A DNA stretch of 64,000 bases from Actinomadura sp. 6K520 (GCF_004349245.1 NZ_SMLC01000019.1:1-64000); one strand, 5' to 3'. Positions 45,195 through 54,026 are shown, numbered from the stretch's first letter. The notes: a model not told the origin generated them from the sequence alone. Numbers and translations are program-made.

Positions 45195-48041
45195 ATGGCC
45201 CCTGAATCCCCGCCCCCACGGATCCACGGACGTGCTCACGAACTCGGCGTCATCGGGACGCTGCTCGACCGGGCCCGCGACGGCCACGGCGGCGCGCTGG
45301 CGATCGTCGCGGACGCGGGCACCGGCCGGACCGCCCTGCTGGACGCGGCGGCGCGCCGGGCCGCACCCGACTTCCGGATACTCGGCACCACCGGCGTCCG
45401 GCGGGAGGCGGCCGTCCCCTACGCCGGGCTGCACCGCCTGCTGCGGCCGCTGGCCGGACTGATCGCGGAACTGCCCGCGGCGCACCGGAACGCGCTCGGC
45501 GCGGTCACCCGCGGCGGGCGCGGCGGCACGCCGTTCGTCCTGTACGCGGCCGTGTGCGAGCTGCTGAGCCGGGCCGCGGAACGCGAACCCGTGCTGTGCC
45601 GGGCCGACGACGTCCAGTGGCTGGACCCGGTCTCGCTGGAGGCGCTGGCCTTCGCGGCGCGGCGCGTCCAGCACGACCGGGTCGCGATGCTGTTCGCCGC
45701 CCGCGGCGGCCGCGGCGACCCCGACGGCCTCGCCGGCATCCGGCGGCTGCACCTCGCGCCCCTCGACGAGGACGCGAGCCGCCACGTCCTCCAGGACGCG
45801 CTCGGGGAGGCGATGGGCTGCGCGGTCCCGTACGCCGCGATCGGCGGCGACCTCGCCGAGGACATCATCGACCTCGCCTGCGGCCGCCCGCTGGCGATCC
45901 GCGATCTCGCCGCCGCGCTGACCCCCGGCCAGCTGTCCGGCACCGTGCCGCCGCCCCGCTCGCTCCCCGCGGGCAGCACGCTGCGCGCCCTGAACCGCCG
46001 GCGGTACCTGCGGCTTCCCCCGGGCGCGCGGCGGCTCGTCCTCATGGTGGTGGCGGACGAGTGGGTCAACGCCGCGACCGTGGCGCGGGCCACCCGGACC
46101 GCGGGCATCGGCCCGGCCGACCTCGACGCGGCCCGCGCGTCCGGCCTGCTGCGGTTCGAGGGCGACGCGGTGACGGTGCGCAACAGGCTCGTCCGGTCCT
46201 CGCTGTGGGCCGACGCGTCGCGGGAGGAGCGGCAGGGGGCGCACGCGCTGCTCGCCGAGGTCCTCGTGCAGGAATGGCAGGGGCCGGCGCGGCTCTGGCA
46301 CCGCGCGGCCGTCACCGGAGAACCGGACGCGCGGATCGCGGCGGAACTCGCGGCGGCGGCGCGAGCCGCCCAGCAGGCCGGCCGGTACGCCGACTCGTGG
46401 CGGGTCTGGCAGCGCGCCGCCGCCCTCACCGGCGAGGACGGCGCGCGGACGGACCGGCTGCTGTCCGCGGCCGGCGACGCCTGGGCGAGCGGCCGGTCCC
46501 GGCGGGCCCGGTCGCTGCTGCGGCAGGTTCGCCAGGTCGCGTGCGCGGAGGCGTGCGCCGCGCACGCCGACGGGCTGCGCGGCGAGATCGAGGCGGCGGC
46601 CGGCTCCCCCGCCGCGGCCGTGCCCATGCTCAGGGACGCCGCCGAACGGCTCGCCCGGCACGACACCGAAGCGGCACTGGCCGCGCTGGCCTGGGCGGCC
46701 GAGGCCGCCGACGCGTCCGGCGACCACGGCGCCTACCTGGAGATCGCCGGACGCGCCGCGACGCTCCCCGGCGCCGGCCCCGCCGCCGCGCCGCGCTCCG
46801 CGCTGCTGTCCGCCCACCTCACCGGCACGGCCGCCGCGATCCGCGGCCGCTACGCGGAGGCCGCGGAGCGCCTCCGCCGCGCCGTGCTGCTCGGCGCGGA
46901 GGTCACCGACGCGGCCGCGCAGACGTGGGCGGCGCTGTCGGCGTTCGTGCTCGGGGACGGCGCGGCCACCCGCTCCCTCGCCGCCGCCGCCGTCGCGGCC
47001 GCGCGCCGGGCCGGGAACGCGCCCCTGGAGTCGTTCGCCCTGGTGGTCGCCGGACGCTGCGAGGCGCTCCTCGGGCATCCCCCGGCGCCGATCGCCGCCT
47101 GCCACGACGGGCTGCGCCTCGCCCGCGCCGCCCAGCTGCACGCGCACACCGCCGAGCAGCTCGCCACGCTCGCGCTCACGGCCGCCTTCAACGGCCAGGA
47201 CACCACCGCGCACGGGCATCTCGACCGGCTCGCCGATCCCGCCGGAAGCGGCGGCCTGACCCGCGCCGCCGCCTTCGGCTCCTGGGCGCCCGCCGCCCTC
47301 GACCTCGCCGCCGACCGTCCCGCCGACGCGGCCGCGCGCCTCCGGCTGCCCGGCGCCGCCGGGCCTGCCCATCCGCCCGCGCGGCTGCTGGCCGTCCCGC
47401 ACCTGGTCGAGGCGCTCGTGCACACCGGCCGGCGGGAGCAGGCCGCCGCGGCGTTCGAGCACTACCGGCGCTGGGCGGACGGGACGCCGCGCGCCCCGGG
47501 ACGCGCCGCGCTCGCCCAGCGCTGCCTGGCGCTGCTCGCCGCCCGCGACTCCGAGGCCACGGAGCACTTCACCGAGGCGCTCCGCCTGCACGAGGCCGCC
47601 GGCGCCGTGTTCGACCTGGCCCGGACGGAACTGCTGTTCGGGCACCGGCTCCGGCGCGGCCGCCGGCCCCGCGCCGCCCGCGAGCACCTCCGCGCCGCCC
47701 TGCGCATCTTCGAGCGCTACGACGCCGTCCCGTGGGCCGAGCGGGCCCGCACGGAGCTGCGCGCCGCCGGCGAGACCATCGCCCCCGCCGCGCCCGAAAC
47801 GGCCCCGCCGCCCAGCAGGGCCGGAACGGACGGCGGGGCCGCGCCTCGCACCGCGAACGGCTTCGGGGAGCTGACCGCCCAGCAGGCGCACATCGCCCGG
47901 CTGGCCGCCGAGGGGGCCACCAACCGCGAGATCGCGGCGCGCCTGCTGCTCAGCCCGCGGACCATCGACCACCATCTCCGCAACGTCTTCACCCGGCTGG
48001 GGATCCGCTCGCGCGTCGAACTGGCCAGGCTGATCCGCTGA
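45195..48041 (+). CDS. Large LuxR-family (LAL-type) ATPase regulator
   Basis: The 948-aa protein has an N-terminal AAA/NB-ARC-like module (IHGRAHELGVIGTLLDRARD), a long TPR-like helical middle (residues 350-860) and a C-terminal LuxR HTH (LTAQQAHIARLAAEGATNRE, IAARLLLSPRTIDHHLRNVF). The P-loop reads ADAGTGRT, so the first Gly and the Lys of GxxxxGKT are replaced, while the Walker B-like LCRADDVQWLD remains. ATP binding may therefore be lost or altered. Family members activate antibiotic or catabolic genes. No target is evident. Confidence 0.85.
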   Translation: MAPESPPPRIHGRAHELGVIGTLLDRARDGHGGALAIVADAGTGRTALLDAAARRAAPDFRILGTTGVRREAAVPYAGLHRLLRPLAGLIAELPAAHRNALGAVTRGGRGGTPFVLYAAVCELLSRAAEREPVLCRADDVQWLDPVSLEALAFAARRVQHDRVAMLFAARGGRGDPDGLAGIRRLHLAPLDEDASRHVLQDALGEAMGCAVPYAAIGGDLAEDIIDLACGRPLAIRDLAAALTPGQLSGTVPPPRSLPAGSTLRALNRRRYLRLPPGARRLVLMVVADEWVNAATVARATRTAGIGPADLDAARASGLLRFEGDAVTVRNRLVRSSLWADASREERQGAHALLAEVLVQEWQGPARLWHRAAVTGEPDARIAAELAAAARAAQQAGRYADSWRVWQRAAALTGEDGARTDRLLSAAGDAWASGRSRRARSLLRQVRQVACAEACAAHADGLRGEIEAAAGSPAAAVPMLRDAAERLARHDTEAALAALAWAAEAADASGDHGAYLEIAGRAATLPGAGPAAAPRSALLSAHLTGTAAAIRGRYAEAAERLRRAVLLGAEVTDAAAQTWAALSAFVLGDGAATRSLAAAAVAAARRAGNAPLESFALVVAGRCEALLGHPPAPIAACHDGLRLARAAQLHAHTAEQLATLALTAAFNGQDTTAHGHLDRLADPAGSGGLTRAAAFGSWAPAALDLAADRPADAAARLRLPGAAGPAHPPARLLAVPHLVEALVHTGRREQAAAAFEHYRRWADGTPRAPGRAALAQRCLALLAARDSEATEHFTEALRLHEAAGAVFDLARTELLFGHRLRRGRRPRAAREHLRAALRIFERYDAVPWAERARTELRAAGETIAPAAPETAPPPSRAGTDGGAAPRTANGFGELTAQQAHIARLAAEGATNREIAARLLLSPRTIDHHLRNVFTRLGIRSRVELARLIR

Positions 48042-48065
48042 CCGCGGGGTACGGCCGCCCCCACG

Positions 48066-49118
48066 TCAGCGGGCGGGCTCGTACTCCTCGGTCTCCTCCT
48101 CCTCGACCTCGGGAGCGGCGTCCTTGCGGTCGTGCTCCTCCTCGTCCAGGGCGTCCTCGTGCGTCCGGACGACCTCGCTGTCGCGGATCTCGCCGCGCCA
48201 GCCCTCGATCTCGTCGGCGCGGGTCAGCGACTGGGTCATCACGAACCGGCGGAAGTGCTTGAGCTCCAGCCGGACACGGCGGCCCTGGGCGCGCCAGAGG
48301 TTGCCGGTCCGCTCGAAGAAGCCCTGCGGGTGGTACTCCAGGACCAGCAGGACGCGGGTCAGGTTCGGCGACAGCTTGTGGAAGCTGACCGTCCCGTCCA
48401 CATGGCCCTTCTGGCCCTTGGACCGCCACACGATGTGCTCGTCCGGGACCTGCTCGACGATCGTCGACTCCCACGTCCGGCTGGACCAGAAGATCTTCGC
48501 CTTCCAGTTCAGCTTGGTCTCGTCGGCCTGGTCGACGCTGACGACCTTCTTCATGAAGGACGGGTAGTCCTGGAACTGCGTCCACTGGTCGTAGACGAGG
48601 CGGCGCGGGGCACCGATGTCGATGTGCTCGACGATGTTGGTGACCTTCACCTTCTTGCCGCCGCCGCCCTTGCCGCCGCCCTTCTTGCCGTCGTCCTCGC
48701 CGTCGTCCTTGCCGAGGCCCGGGACGGCACCGCCGACGGTGTCCTTGAGGCGGCCGAGCACGCCCTGGCCGTTCTTCTCGGACTGGTCCTCGGACTGCTC
48801 GGTGGCCTCGTCCTCGTCCCGGGACTTCTTGCTCTGGGCGTCCTTCTTCTCCGGCTTCTCCTCGCCGGCGGACTCCTGGTCGTCCTTGCGGCCGGTGAAC
48901 GCCCGGCTCGCCGCGACGGCCGCGCCGGCGCCGAGCAGGACGCCGCCGGCCGTGCCGACGGCCCGCCCGCCGGGCAGGCTCTTGGCGATCCCTCCGCCAC
49001 CGCCCGGCAGGCTCTTGGTGATGCCGCCCAGGACGGGCAGCTTCTTGCGGCGGCCGCCCGGCAGCAGCTTGGTGACGTTTCCGACGGGCAGTCCGCCCAT
49101 CCTGCTTCCACGTTTCAT
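48066..49118 (-). CDS. SRPBCC-domain protein with long charged N- and C-terminal extensions
   Basis: The 350-aa protein has a Gly/Lys-rich start (repeats of KSLPGG), a possible short hydrophobic segment (GTAGGVLLGAGAAVAASRAF), a highly charged low-complexity stretch at 78-155 and a START/SRPBCC fold (VEHIDIGAPRRLVYDQWTQF, IFWSSRTWESTIVEQVPDEH, GTVSFHKLSPNLTRVLLVLE). It ends in an acidic tail. SRPBCC domains bind hydrophobic ligands. The adjacent gene at 49135 is a close paralogue. Related proteins occur in some actinomycete gas-vesicle clusters, but no gvp gene is in this window. Confidence 0.8.
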   Translation of the reverse strand: MKRGSRMGGLPVGNVTKLLPGGRRKKLPVLGGITKSLPGGGGGIAKSLPGGRAVGTAGGVLLGAGAAVAASRAFTGRKDDQESAGEEKPEKKDAQSKKSRDEDEATEQSEDQSEKNGQGVLGRLKDTVGGAVPGLGKDDGEDDGKKGGGKGGGGKKVKVTNIVEHIDIGAPRRLVYDQWTQFQDYPSFMKKVVSVDQADETKLNWKAKIFWSSRTWESTIVEQVPDEHIVWRSKGQKGHVDGTVSFHKLSPNLTRVLLVLEYHPQGFFERTGNLWRAQGRRVRLELKHFRRFVMTQSLTRADEIEGWRGEIRDSEVVRTHEDALDEEEHDRKDAAPEVEEEETEEYEPAR

Positions 49119-49134
49119 GGTCTCGCTTCTCTCC

Positions 49135-49923
49135 CTAGGGGCTGGTGACGATCTCGCCGTCGCGGATCTCGCCGCGCCAGCCCTCGATCTCGTCGGGGCG
49201 GGTCAGCGACCGGGTCATCACGTGACGGCGGAAATGCTTGAGTTCAAGGCGTGCACGGCGGCCCTGGGCGCGCCAGAGGTTGCCGGTCCGCTCGAAAAGG
49301 CCGGCGGGGTGGTACTCCAGGACGAGCAGGACGCGGGTCAGGTTCGGTGCCAGCTCGTGGAAGGTGACAGACCCGTCCACGTGGCCCTTCTGGCCCTTGG
49401 ACCGCCACACGATGTGCCGGTCGGGGACCTGCTCGGTGATCGTCGACTCCCACGTCCGGCTGGACCAGAAGACCTTGGCCTTCCAGCTCAGCTTCTCGTC
49501 GGACTTCTGGTCGACGCTCTCCACCTTCTTCATGAAGGTCGGCCACTCCTGGAAGAGCGTCCACTGGTCGTAGACGAGCCGGCGCGGAGCTCCCACGTCG
49601 ATCTGTTCGACGATGTTCGTCGGCTTCCCCCTCCGCCCCCGCCCGAAGATGTTGGCGAGGGTCTCCTTCAGGGCCGTCCAGCCGAAGCTCAGCAGCGCCC
49701 GCACCGGGGACTTGCCCGCGGCGAGCGCCTTGGCTCCGGCCAGCGCGGCCTTGACGATCGGACCGCCCTGCTCGGCCTTGGCCGTGAGGTCCCGGACGGC
49801 GCGTTCCAGCCGCCGTTCGAGCCGCTGGACGGTCCCGCCCAGCACCCGCCGGCCCAGCCGCCCGGCCGACAGCACGGCCAGCGCACCGCCCGCACCGGCG
49901 GCCAGACCCGTCCGGAAGTTCAT
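49135..49923 (-). CDS. SRPBCC-domain protein, paralogue of its neighbour
   Basis: The 262-aa protein shares most of its C-terminal 150 residues with the gene downstream (IDVGAPRRLVYDQWTLFQEW, VFWSSRTWESTITEQVPDRH, RTGNLWRAQGRRARLELKHF). The N-terminus differs: a short hydrophobic start (GLAAGAGGALAVLSAG) and a basic helix. The gap to the second copy is 16 bp, so both are in one transcript. This is a tandem duplication followed by divergence of the N-terminal parts. Confidence 0.82.
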   Translation of the reverse strand: MNFRTGLAAGAGGALAVLSAGRLGRRVLGGTVQRLERRLERAVRDLTAKAEQGGPIVKAALAGAKALAAGKSPVRALLSFGWTALKETLANIFGRGRRGKPTNIVEQIDVGAPRRLVYDQWTLFQEWPTFMKKVESVDQKSDEKLSWKAKVFWSSRTWESTITEQVPDRHIVWRSKGQKGHVDGSVTFHELAPNLTRVLLVLEYHPAGLFERTGNLWRAQGRRARLELKHFRRHVMTRSLTRPDEIEGWRGEIRDGEIVTSP

Positions 49924-50056
49924 GTCCTGTTCCCACTTCGTTTGTCCGCTCGTGTACGGCGCCGCATTACCCGGTCAAGTGACGGCAAAACAGGCTGCAG
50001 GCCAGGACAAGGCCCGAATTCCCCGAATCGGCTGCCCCGGGTGACGCCGGTCACGG

Positions 50057-50087
50057 TTGACCTCAAGTGGGCTTGAGGTCCTAGCGT
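50057..50087 (+). promoter_or_regulatory. SoxR/MerR-type promoter with 19-bp spacer
   Basis: TTGACC at 50057-50062 and TAGCGT at 50082-50087 are separated by exactly 19 bp, the overlong spacer of MerR-family-controlled promoters. Overlapping the -35, 50061-50078 reads CCTCAAG-TGGG-CTTGAGG, a perfect inverted repeat matching the classical SoxR box except in its four central bases. It faces the oxidoreductase gene at 50126. No merR or soxR gene is in the window. Confidence 0.8.
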
Positions 50088-50125
50088 GGCCGGCGATCGA
50101 CCGTTCGGCACGACGAGGGAGAAGC

Positions 50126-51013
50126 ATGAGCACAGAAGGCCAGGTCAGCGTCATCGGCCTCGGGGACATGGGCTCGGCGATCGCCGGGATGTTCGTGGAG
50201 CGCGGCTACGCGACGACCGTCTGGAACCGGACCGCGAGCAAGACCGCCCCACTGGTCGACGCCGGCGCGACAGCCGCCGCCACGGCCGCGGAGGCGGTGG
50301 CGGCGAGCCCGCTCACCGTGCTCTGCCTGCTCGACGGCACGGCGGTCGAGGAGGTTTTGGAGAACCTCGGCGGCGCGGTCGCGGGCAAGGTGCTGGTGAA
50401 CGTGACGAGTTGCTCCCCCGCCCAAGCACGGGCGAACGAACGCTGGGCGCACGAGCACGGGGCCGAGTACCTGGACGGCAAGATCATGGGAGATCCGCCG
50501 TACGTGGGGACGACGAACATCATGCTGCCGTTCAGCGGATCACACGACGTTTTCAAGGCACACGAGTCGACGCTGAGGGAACTGGGGCCCATCACCTACC
50601 ACGGCGAGGACGCGGGTTTCGCCGCCGTGGAATTCCTGGCCCAGGTCGCGGTGTCCTACGAACTGCTCATCGGCTTCCTGCACACGCTGAAACTGGTCCA
50701 GGCTGAAGGGTTCGACGTGACGGAGTTCGCCGGGCGCTTCGCAGACTCCCTGACCGCCTACCCGCCATTGCTCACCACGATGGCGAATGCCGTGAAGAAC
50801 GGTGACTACGAGCCCGACCTGGGGCCGCTCAACGTCCAGGCCGCCCTCATGGACGACATGATCAGCCACCGCGAATCCCGCGGCGTGGAGGCTCTCCGAA
50901 TGCGCGAGGTGAAGAGGCTCATGGACGCCCGGATCGCCGAAGGCCACGGCGACCAGGGCTTTTCCAGCCTCTTCGAACTGCTGCCGGCTGTGCAGGGTCA
51001 GACGTCGTCGTAG
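50126..51013 (+). CDS. NAD(P)-dependent imine-reductase-like oxidoreductase
   Basis: The ATG at 50126 follows GAGGGAGAAG, giving 295 aa. The N-terminal Rossmann domain has VIGLGDMGSAIAGMFVERGY and WNRTASKT, the pattern of NADPH-dependent imine reductases and beta-hydroxyacid dehydrogenases. The C-terminal helical domain has AQVAVSYELLIGFLHTLKLV, where the dimer forms the active site. The usual hydroxyacid-dehydrogenase catalytic Lys motif is not obvious, which favours the imine reductase branch. The SoxR-box-like promoter suggests induction by redox-active compounds. Confidence 0.82.
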   Translation: MSTEGQVSVIGLGDMGSAIAGMFVERGYATTVWNRTASKTAPLVDAGATAAATAAEAVAASPLTVLCLLDGTAVEEVLENLGGAVAGKVLVNVTSCSPAQARANERWAHEHGAEYLDGKIMGDPPYVGTTNIMLPFSGSHDVFKAHESTLRELGPITYHGEDAGFAAVEFLAQVAVSYELLIGFLHTLKLVQAEGFDVTEFAGRFADSLTAYPPLLTTMANAVKNGDYEPDLGPLNVQAALMDDMISHRESRGVEALRMREVKRLMDARIAEGHGDQGFSSLFELLPAVQGQTSS

Positions 51014-51280
51014 CCGAGATGCTCTTCGGAGTACAGGCGCCAACCGTCGTCCTGCTTGACCAGGACGAAAGTGATGCGCTCAATACGTCGGCATCCCAGG
51101 CGTAGCTGGAACCTCGCGTGCGAGTTACGGCCGGTTTGCATAAGCGTGCATCCCTTGTCGCCGCTCGCGGAAGCCGCCGCTGCTCGCCTCGAACCGCGCC
51201 GCCCACTCGGTCCGCAGCAGGCATTCCTGCACGGCCGGGAGCCCTTCGGCGGCCATGGGTCCGAACTCCGGGCCTTGATC
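50998..51280 (-). pseudogene. Possible frameshifted small gene
   Basis: On the minus strand, ARFQLRLGCRRIERITFVLV and KQDDGWRLYSEEHLGYDDV, ending at 50998, look like the final strands of a small SnoaL/NTF2-like protein. The matching upstream part (LPAVQECLLRTEWAARFEAS) lies in another frame, separated by a frameshift near 51130. It overlaps the end of the oxidoreductase gene by 16 bp. No intact start was found. Confidence 0.35.
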
Positions 51281-51323
51281 GTTTCTACGTCCGGAGCCCC
51301 GCGTGCGATGGGGCCATCGCGGC

Positions 51324-51953
51324 TCACGGCCGGGGTGCGAAGGCGCTGAGGAATGTGCCCACCGCGGATTCGGCGACGGCCTTGCGTTCGGGGCGGGGGA
51401 TGCGGCGGGTGCCGAAGCGTGACCGCGCCTCCAGCGGCCCGGTCAGCAGTGCCGTGAGGTGTTCGGCTGCCAGCGCCGGGTCGGAGACTGCGATGTGGCC
51501 TTCCAAGGCCAGCCGGGCGAGCCGGTCGGCGAGCGCTTGGGCAACCGGTTCGGCGACGCCGACCTGCGTCAGGTCCAGCAGATCGGGAAACTGCGGAATC
51601 TCGGCGTACAGCAGGCGCCTCAGCGCCCAGGACTGGGGGTCGCAGTAGCAGTCGACGAGGCGGATCCCGACGTTGGTCAGCGTCGCGGGCAGGTCGTCAC
51701 CCGCCTTGGCCAGCAATGCCACCGCGGCCAGGTTGCGGGCCAGCGCCCGCTCGGACAGTGCGGCGACGGTCTCGCGGAACAGGGTCTCCTTGTCGCCGAA
51801 GTGGTTGTAGACGGTGGCCTTGGCGACTCCCGCCTCCGCGGCGATCTGGTCGACACGGGCCTGCGGGTAGCCCTCGCGCGCGAACACGGTGAACGCGGCG
51901 TCCAGGATGTCCTTCCGCTTGTCGATGCGGCCCCTGTCCAGTTGTGGGCTCAT
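51324..51953 (-). CDS. TetR-family regulator
   Basis: The ATG at 51953 gives 209 aa; a GTG 22 codons earlier is possible but would place the start inside the operator region. The N-terminal HTH is RKDILDAAFTVFAREGYPQA, then VAKATVYNHFGDKETLF. The C-terminal part (LEGHIAVSDPALAAEHLTAL) is the AefR-like TetR type. It is divergent from the SDR gene at 52071, with palindromes between them. Confidence 0.87.
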   Translation of the reverse strand: MSPQLDRGRIDKRKDILDAAFTVFAREGYPQARVDQIAAEAGVAKATVYNHFGDKETLFRETVAALSERALARNLAAVALLAKAGDDLPATLTNVGIRLVDCYCDPQSWALRRLLYAEIPQFPDLLDLTQVGVAEPVAQALADRLARLALEGHIAVSDPALAAEHLTALLTGPLEARSRFGTRRIPRPERKAVAESAVGTFLSAFAPRP

Positions 51954-52018
51954 GTTCTCAGCATACGGAGTCGTCCATCGAACCAGACTCTTGAGGCCAG
52001 CATGCTCCCTCGTCAACA

Positions 52019-52057
52019 CTAGTCTACTAGGACTGTTCGATTAGACTCATGAGTCTA
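52019..52057. promoter_or_regulatory. Two palindromes in the tetR/SDR divergent promoter
   Basis: CTAGT-CT-ACTAG at 52019-52030 and the perfect 16-bp palindrome TAGACTCATGAGTCTA at 52042-52057 share the sequence AGTCTA. They sit between the TetR start and the SDR ribosome site AGGAGG (52061). They are the natural candidates for the repressor operator controlling both genes. Confidence 0.7.
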
Positions 52058-52070
52058 CTTAGGAGGATCA

Positions 52071-52913
52071 TTGAGGACCATCGTGATCACCGGGGGCACT
52101 GACGGCATCGGCAAGGGACTCGGCCTTCACTACCTGGGCCGCGGCGCCCGGGTGATCGTCGTCGGCAGCAACCCGGACAAGGGCCGCCGGTTCCTGGAGG
52201 AGGCCCGGGCCATCGGCTCGGGCGAGCGCGCCGCATACGTGCAGGCCGATCTGAGCCTGGTGGCCGAGAACCGGCGGGTCGTCGCCGAAATCGCGCAGCG
52301 CCACCCGGTCGTGGACGCCCTGGTGCTGGCCGCGCGCTATTACCGCTCGACCCGCCGCGAGACCGCCGAGGGCATCGAGCACAATTTCGCGCTCTTCTAC
52401 CTCAGCCGGTACCTGTTGGGCCACGGCCTGGCCGACCGGCTGGAGGCGGCGGAACGGCCGGTGATCCTCAACCTGGCCGGGCCGGGCGGTGACCTGTCGG
52501 CGATGAACTGGGACGACCTCCAGTTCACTCGTGACTACCGACCGGACCGGGTCATGGCGCAATGCGGCAAACTCAGCGACCTGGCCGCCGTCGAGTTCAC
52601 CGCCGTACACCCCGGCACCCAGATCCGTTACGTCCTGGCGCATCCCGGCCTGACCGCCACGGGATTCACCGGTGACTACAACGAGGCCGACGCTGCACTG
52701 GTCGCCGGAATGCACGACCGCGGCCAGCCGGTCGACGCCGCCGTTGACATGCTGCGACGCCACCTCGACGACCCCGACCCGGAACCGCTGAGCGCCTACA
52801 TGCAGCACACGAAGGTCGACGTGCACGGCGCGCCCTTCGACCCCGCCGCCGCGCGACGGTTGGCGGACATCACCCGGGCCATGCTCCCCGGGAGCGGCCA
52901 GCCGGCGACCTGA
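52071..52913 (+). CDS. SDR-family protein with altered catalytic Tyr
   Basis: A TTG at 52071 lies four bases after AGGAGG and gives 280 aa. The NAD(P) motif is VITGGTDGIGKG with VVGSNPDKG after strand 2. The YFALYYLSRYLLGH-like segment is present as FALFYLSRYLLGHGLADRL. Where classical SDRs have YxxSKLAN the sequence reads AQCGKLSDL. The Lys is kept but the Tyr is Ala, so standard chemistry is doubtful. It is a paralogue of the gene at 56118. It is probably repressed by the adjacent TetR. Confidence 0.82.
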   Translation: MRTIVITGGTDGIGKGLGLHYLGRGARVIVVGSNPDKGRRFLEEARAIGSGERAAYVQADLSLVAENRRVVAEIAQRHPVVDALVLAARYYRSTRRETAEGIEHNFALFYLSRYLLGHGLADRLEAAERPVILNLAGPGGDLSAMNWDDLQFTRDYRPDRVMAQCGKLSDLAAVEFTAVHPGTQIRYVLAHPGLTATGFTGDYNEADAALVAGMHDRGQPVDAAVDMLRRHLDDPDPEPLSAYMQHTKVDVHGAPFDPAAARRLADITRAMLPGSGQPAT

Positions 52914-52980
52914 GCAGGAGGCACACCTCGCCGCGTCCGGCGCATGACACGCCACCGCTCATCTCACTTCGGAACAGGCG

Positions 52981-53436
52981 TTAGCCCTCCACCAGCTTCG
53001 CCAGATTGTCGAGCGCCATCCGCATACCGAGTTCGTTGTCGGACGGGGAGACGCTGTCGGGCATTCCGTCCTGCACCATGGTGATCTCCGTCCCCCCGTC
53101 CGCCTCGGCGAGCGTGGTGGTCATCGTCACCTCACCCCGCAGTTCCGGGGCACCCGTCTCGAACTCGAACACCTCGACGACCTGCTCGTTGGTCACCAGC
53201 TTCACGAAATGGCCGTGATAGGTATCGGTGTGCGCCGACGACTTCCCGACTTCGTCCTGCGAGTCATAGGTGAGCGAGACCCGGAAGAAGCCGCCTTCAC
53301 GAGCATCGAACTCGTGCACGTGTGCGCTCATGTTCCCCGGCACCCGCCACCTCCCGATCGCGTCCGCGTCCAGAAGCGCCCGGTAGACAACCGAAGCCTC
53401 GGCCTTCACGAAACGGGACACCCGCGTCGAGTACAT
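52981..53436 (-). CDS. SRPBCC/AHSA1-like protein
   Basis: The 151-aa protein has the activator-of-Hsp90-like START fold: VSRFVKAEASVVYRALLDAD, IGRWRVPGNMSAHVHEFDAR, TDTYHGHFVKL, TTTLAEADGGTEITMVQDGM and a C-terminal helix NELGMRMALDNLAKLVEG. It is likely a small ligand-binding or environmental sensing protein. It lies just downstream of the ATPase/small protein pair on the same strand. Confidence 0.85.
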   Translation of the reverse strand: MYSTRVSRFVKAEASVVYRALLDADAIGRWRVPGNMSAHVHEFDAREGGFFRVSLTYDSQDEVGKSSAHTDTYHGHFVKLVTNEQVVEVFEFETGAPELRGEVTMTTTLAEADGGTEITMVQDGMPDSVSPSDNELGMRMALDNLAKLVEG

Positions 53437-53445
53437 GAACCGACC

Positions 53446-53640
53446 CTAGCCCGAGAAGAAGCGGCGCACCCGCTCCTCCGCCTCGGGTTCGGCCACGGCG
53501 AGCAGGTCCAACGCCCCGTCAATGGACGCCACCGAAACGCGAACGTGCCCACTGACCCGCCAGCCACCGTCGTCGCCCCGCGTGATCGACCATTCCGGAA
53601 AGATCCGCTGAAGGAACAGCAGCAGAACCTCCTCGTTCAC
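53446..53640 (-). CDS. Small protein coupled to the ATPase gene
   Basis: A GTG at 53640 overlaps the ATPase stop (GTGA) and gives 64 aa. It begins NEEVLLLFLQRIFPEW and contains GGWRVSGHVRVSVASIDGAL and a C-terminal acidic helix. I do not recognise a family name. Similar small genes follow HATPase genes in WhiJ-like loci, and the translational coupling supports a shared role. Confidence 0.65.
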   Translation of the reverse strand: MNEEVLLLFLQRIFPEWSITRGDDGGWRVSGHVRVSVASIDGALDLLAVAEPEAEERVRRFFSG

Positions 53641-54026
53641 ACGGACACCGGCTCGATCTCGGCCCAGACGACCTTCCCGCCCTCGCTCAGCGGGCGAGTC
53701 CCCCACCGCCGAACCAGCGCCTCCATGAGAAGCAACCCCCGGCCGCTTTCAGCCGCGTCGCCAACCGACCGGACCACGGGCACCGCATCCGACCGGTCCC
53801 AGGTCTCGACGACGGCACCCCCGTCCTCCCGCCGGTAGGCCCGCACGACCACCATCTCCCCTTCGGACGACCCGTGGGTGATCGCGTTCGTTGCCAGCTC
53901 ACTGACGACCGTCCGGGCGACGTAGTCCTCCAACCCCCACGCCCCGAATACCAGCCCCACGAACTCCCGGACCCGCCTGATCTCCCCTGCCTCCGCTTTG
54001 ATCACCATCGTCGCCGGTTCGGCCAC
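53637..54026 (-). CDS. HATPase_c anti-sigma-like ATP-binding protein
   Basis: A GTG at 54026 with GAGG eight bases upstream gives 129 aa; an ATG at 54008 is also possible. GHKL motifs are the N-box VVSELATNAITHG and the G boxes ETWDRSDAVPV and ESGRGLLLMEALV. This is the single-domain RsbW-like form common beside XRE/DUF397 genes. It may bind or phosphorylate a regulatory partner. It is divergent from the XRE gene. Confidence 0.85.
   Translation of the reverse strand: MAEPATMVIKAEAGEIRRVREFVGLVFGAWGLEDYVARTVVSELATNAITHGSSEGEMVVVRAYRREDGGAVVETWDRSDAVPVVRSVGDAAESGRGLLLMEALVRRWGTRPLSEGGKVVWAEIEPVSV

Noticed and set aside
45165-47975. Long minus-strand frame opposite the LuxR regulator
   Set aside because: It mirrors the third-position GC bias of the plus-strand gene and shows no domain. 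The plus-strand product has a clear HTH and a Walker B-like motif.
48066-49923. Gas-vesicle locus
   Set aside because: SRPBCC genes of this kind can accompany gvp genes, but no GvpA, GvpF, GvpK or similar product is present in the window.
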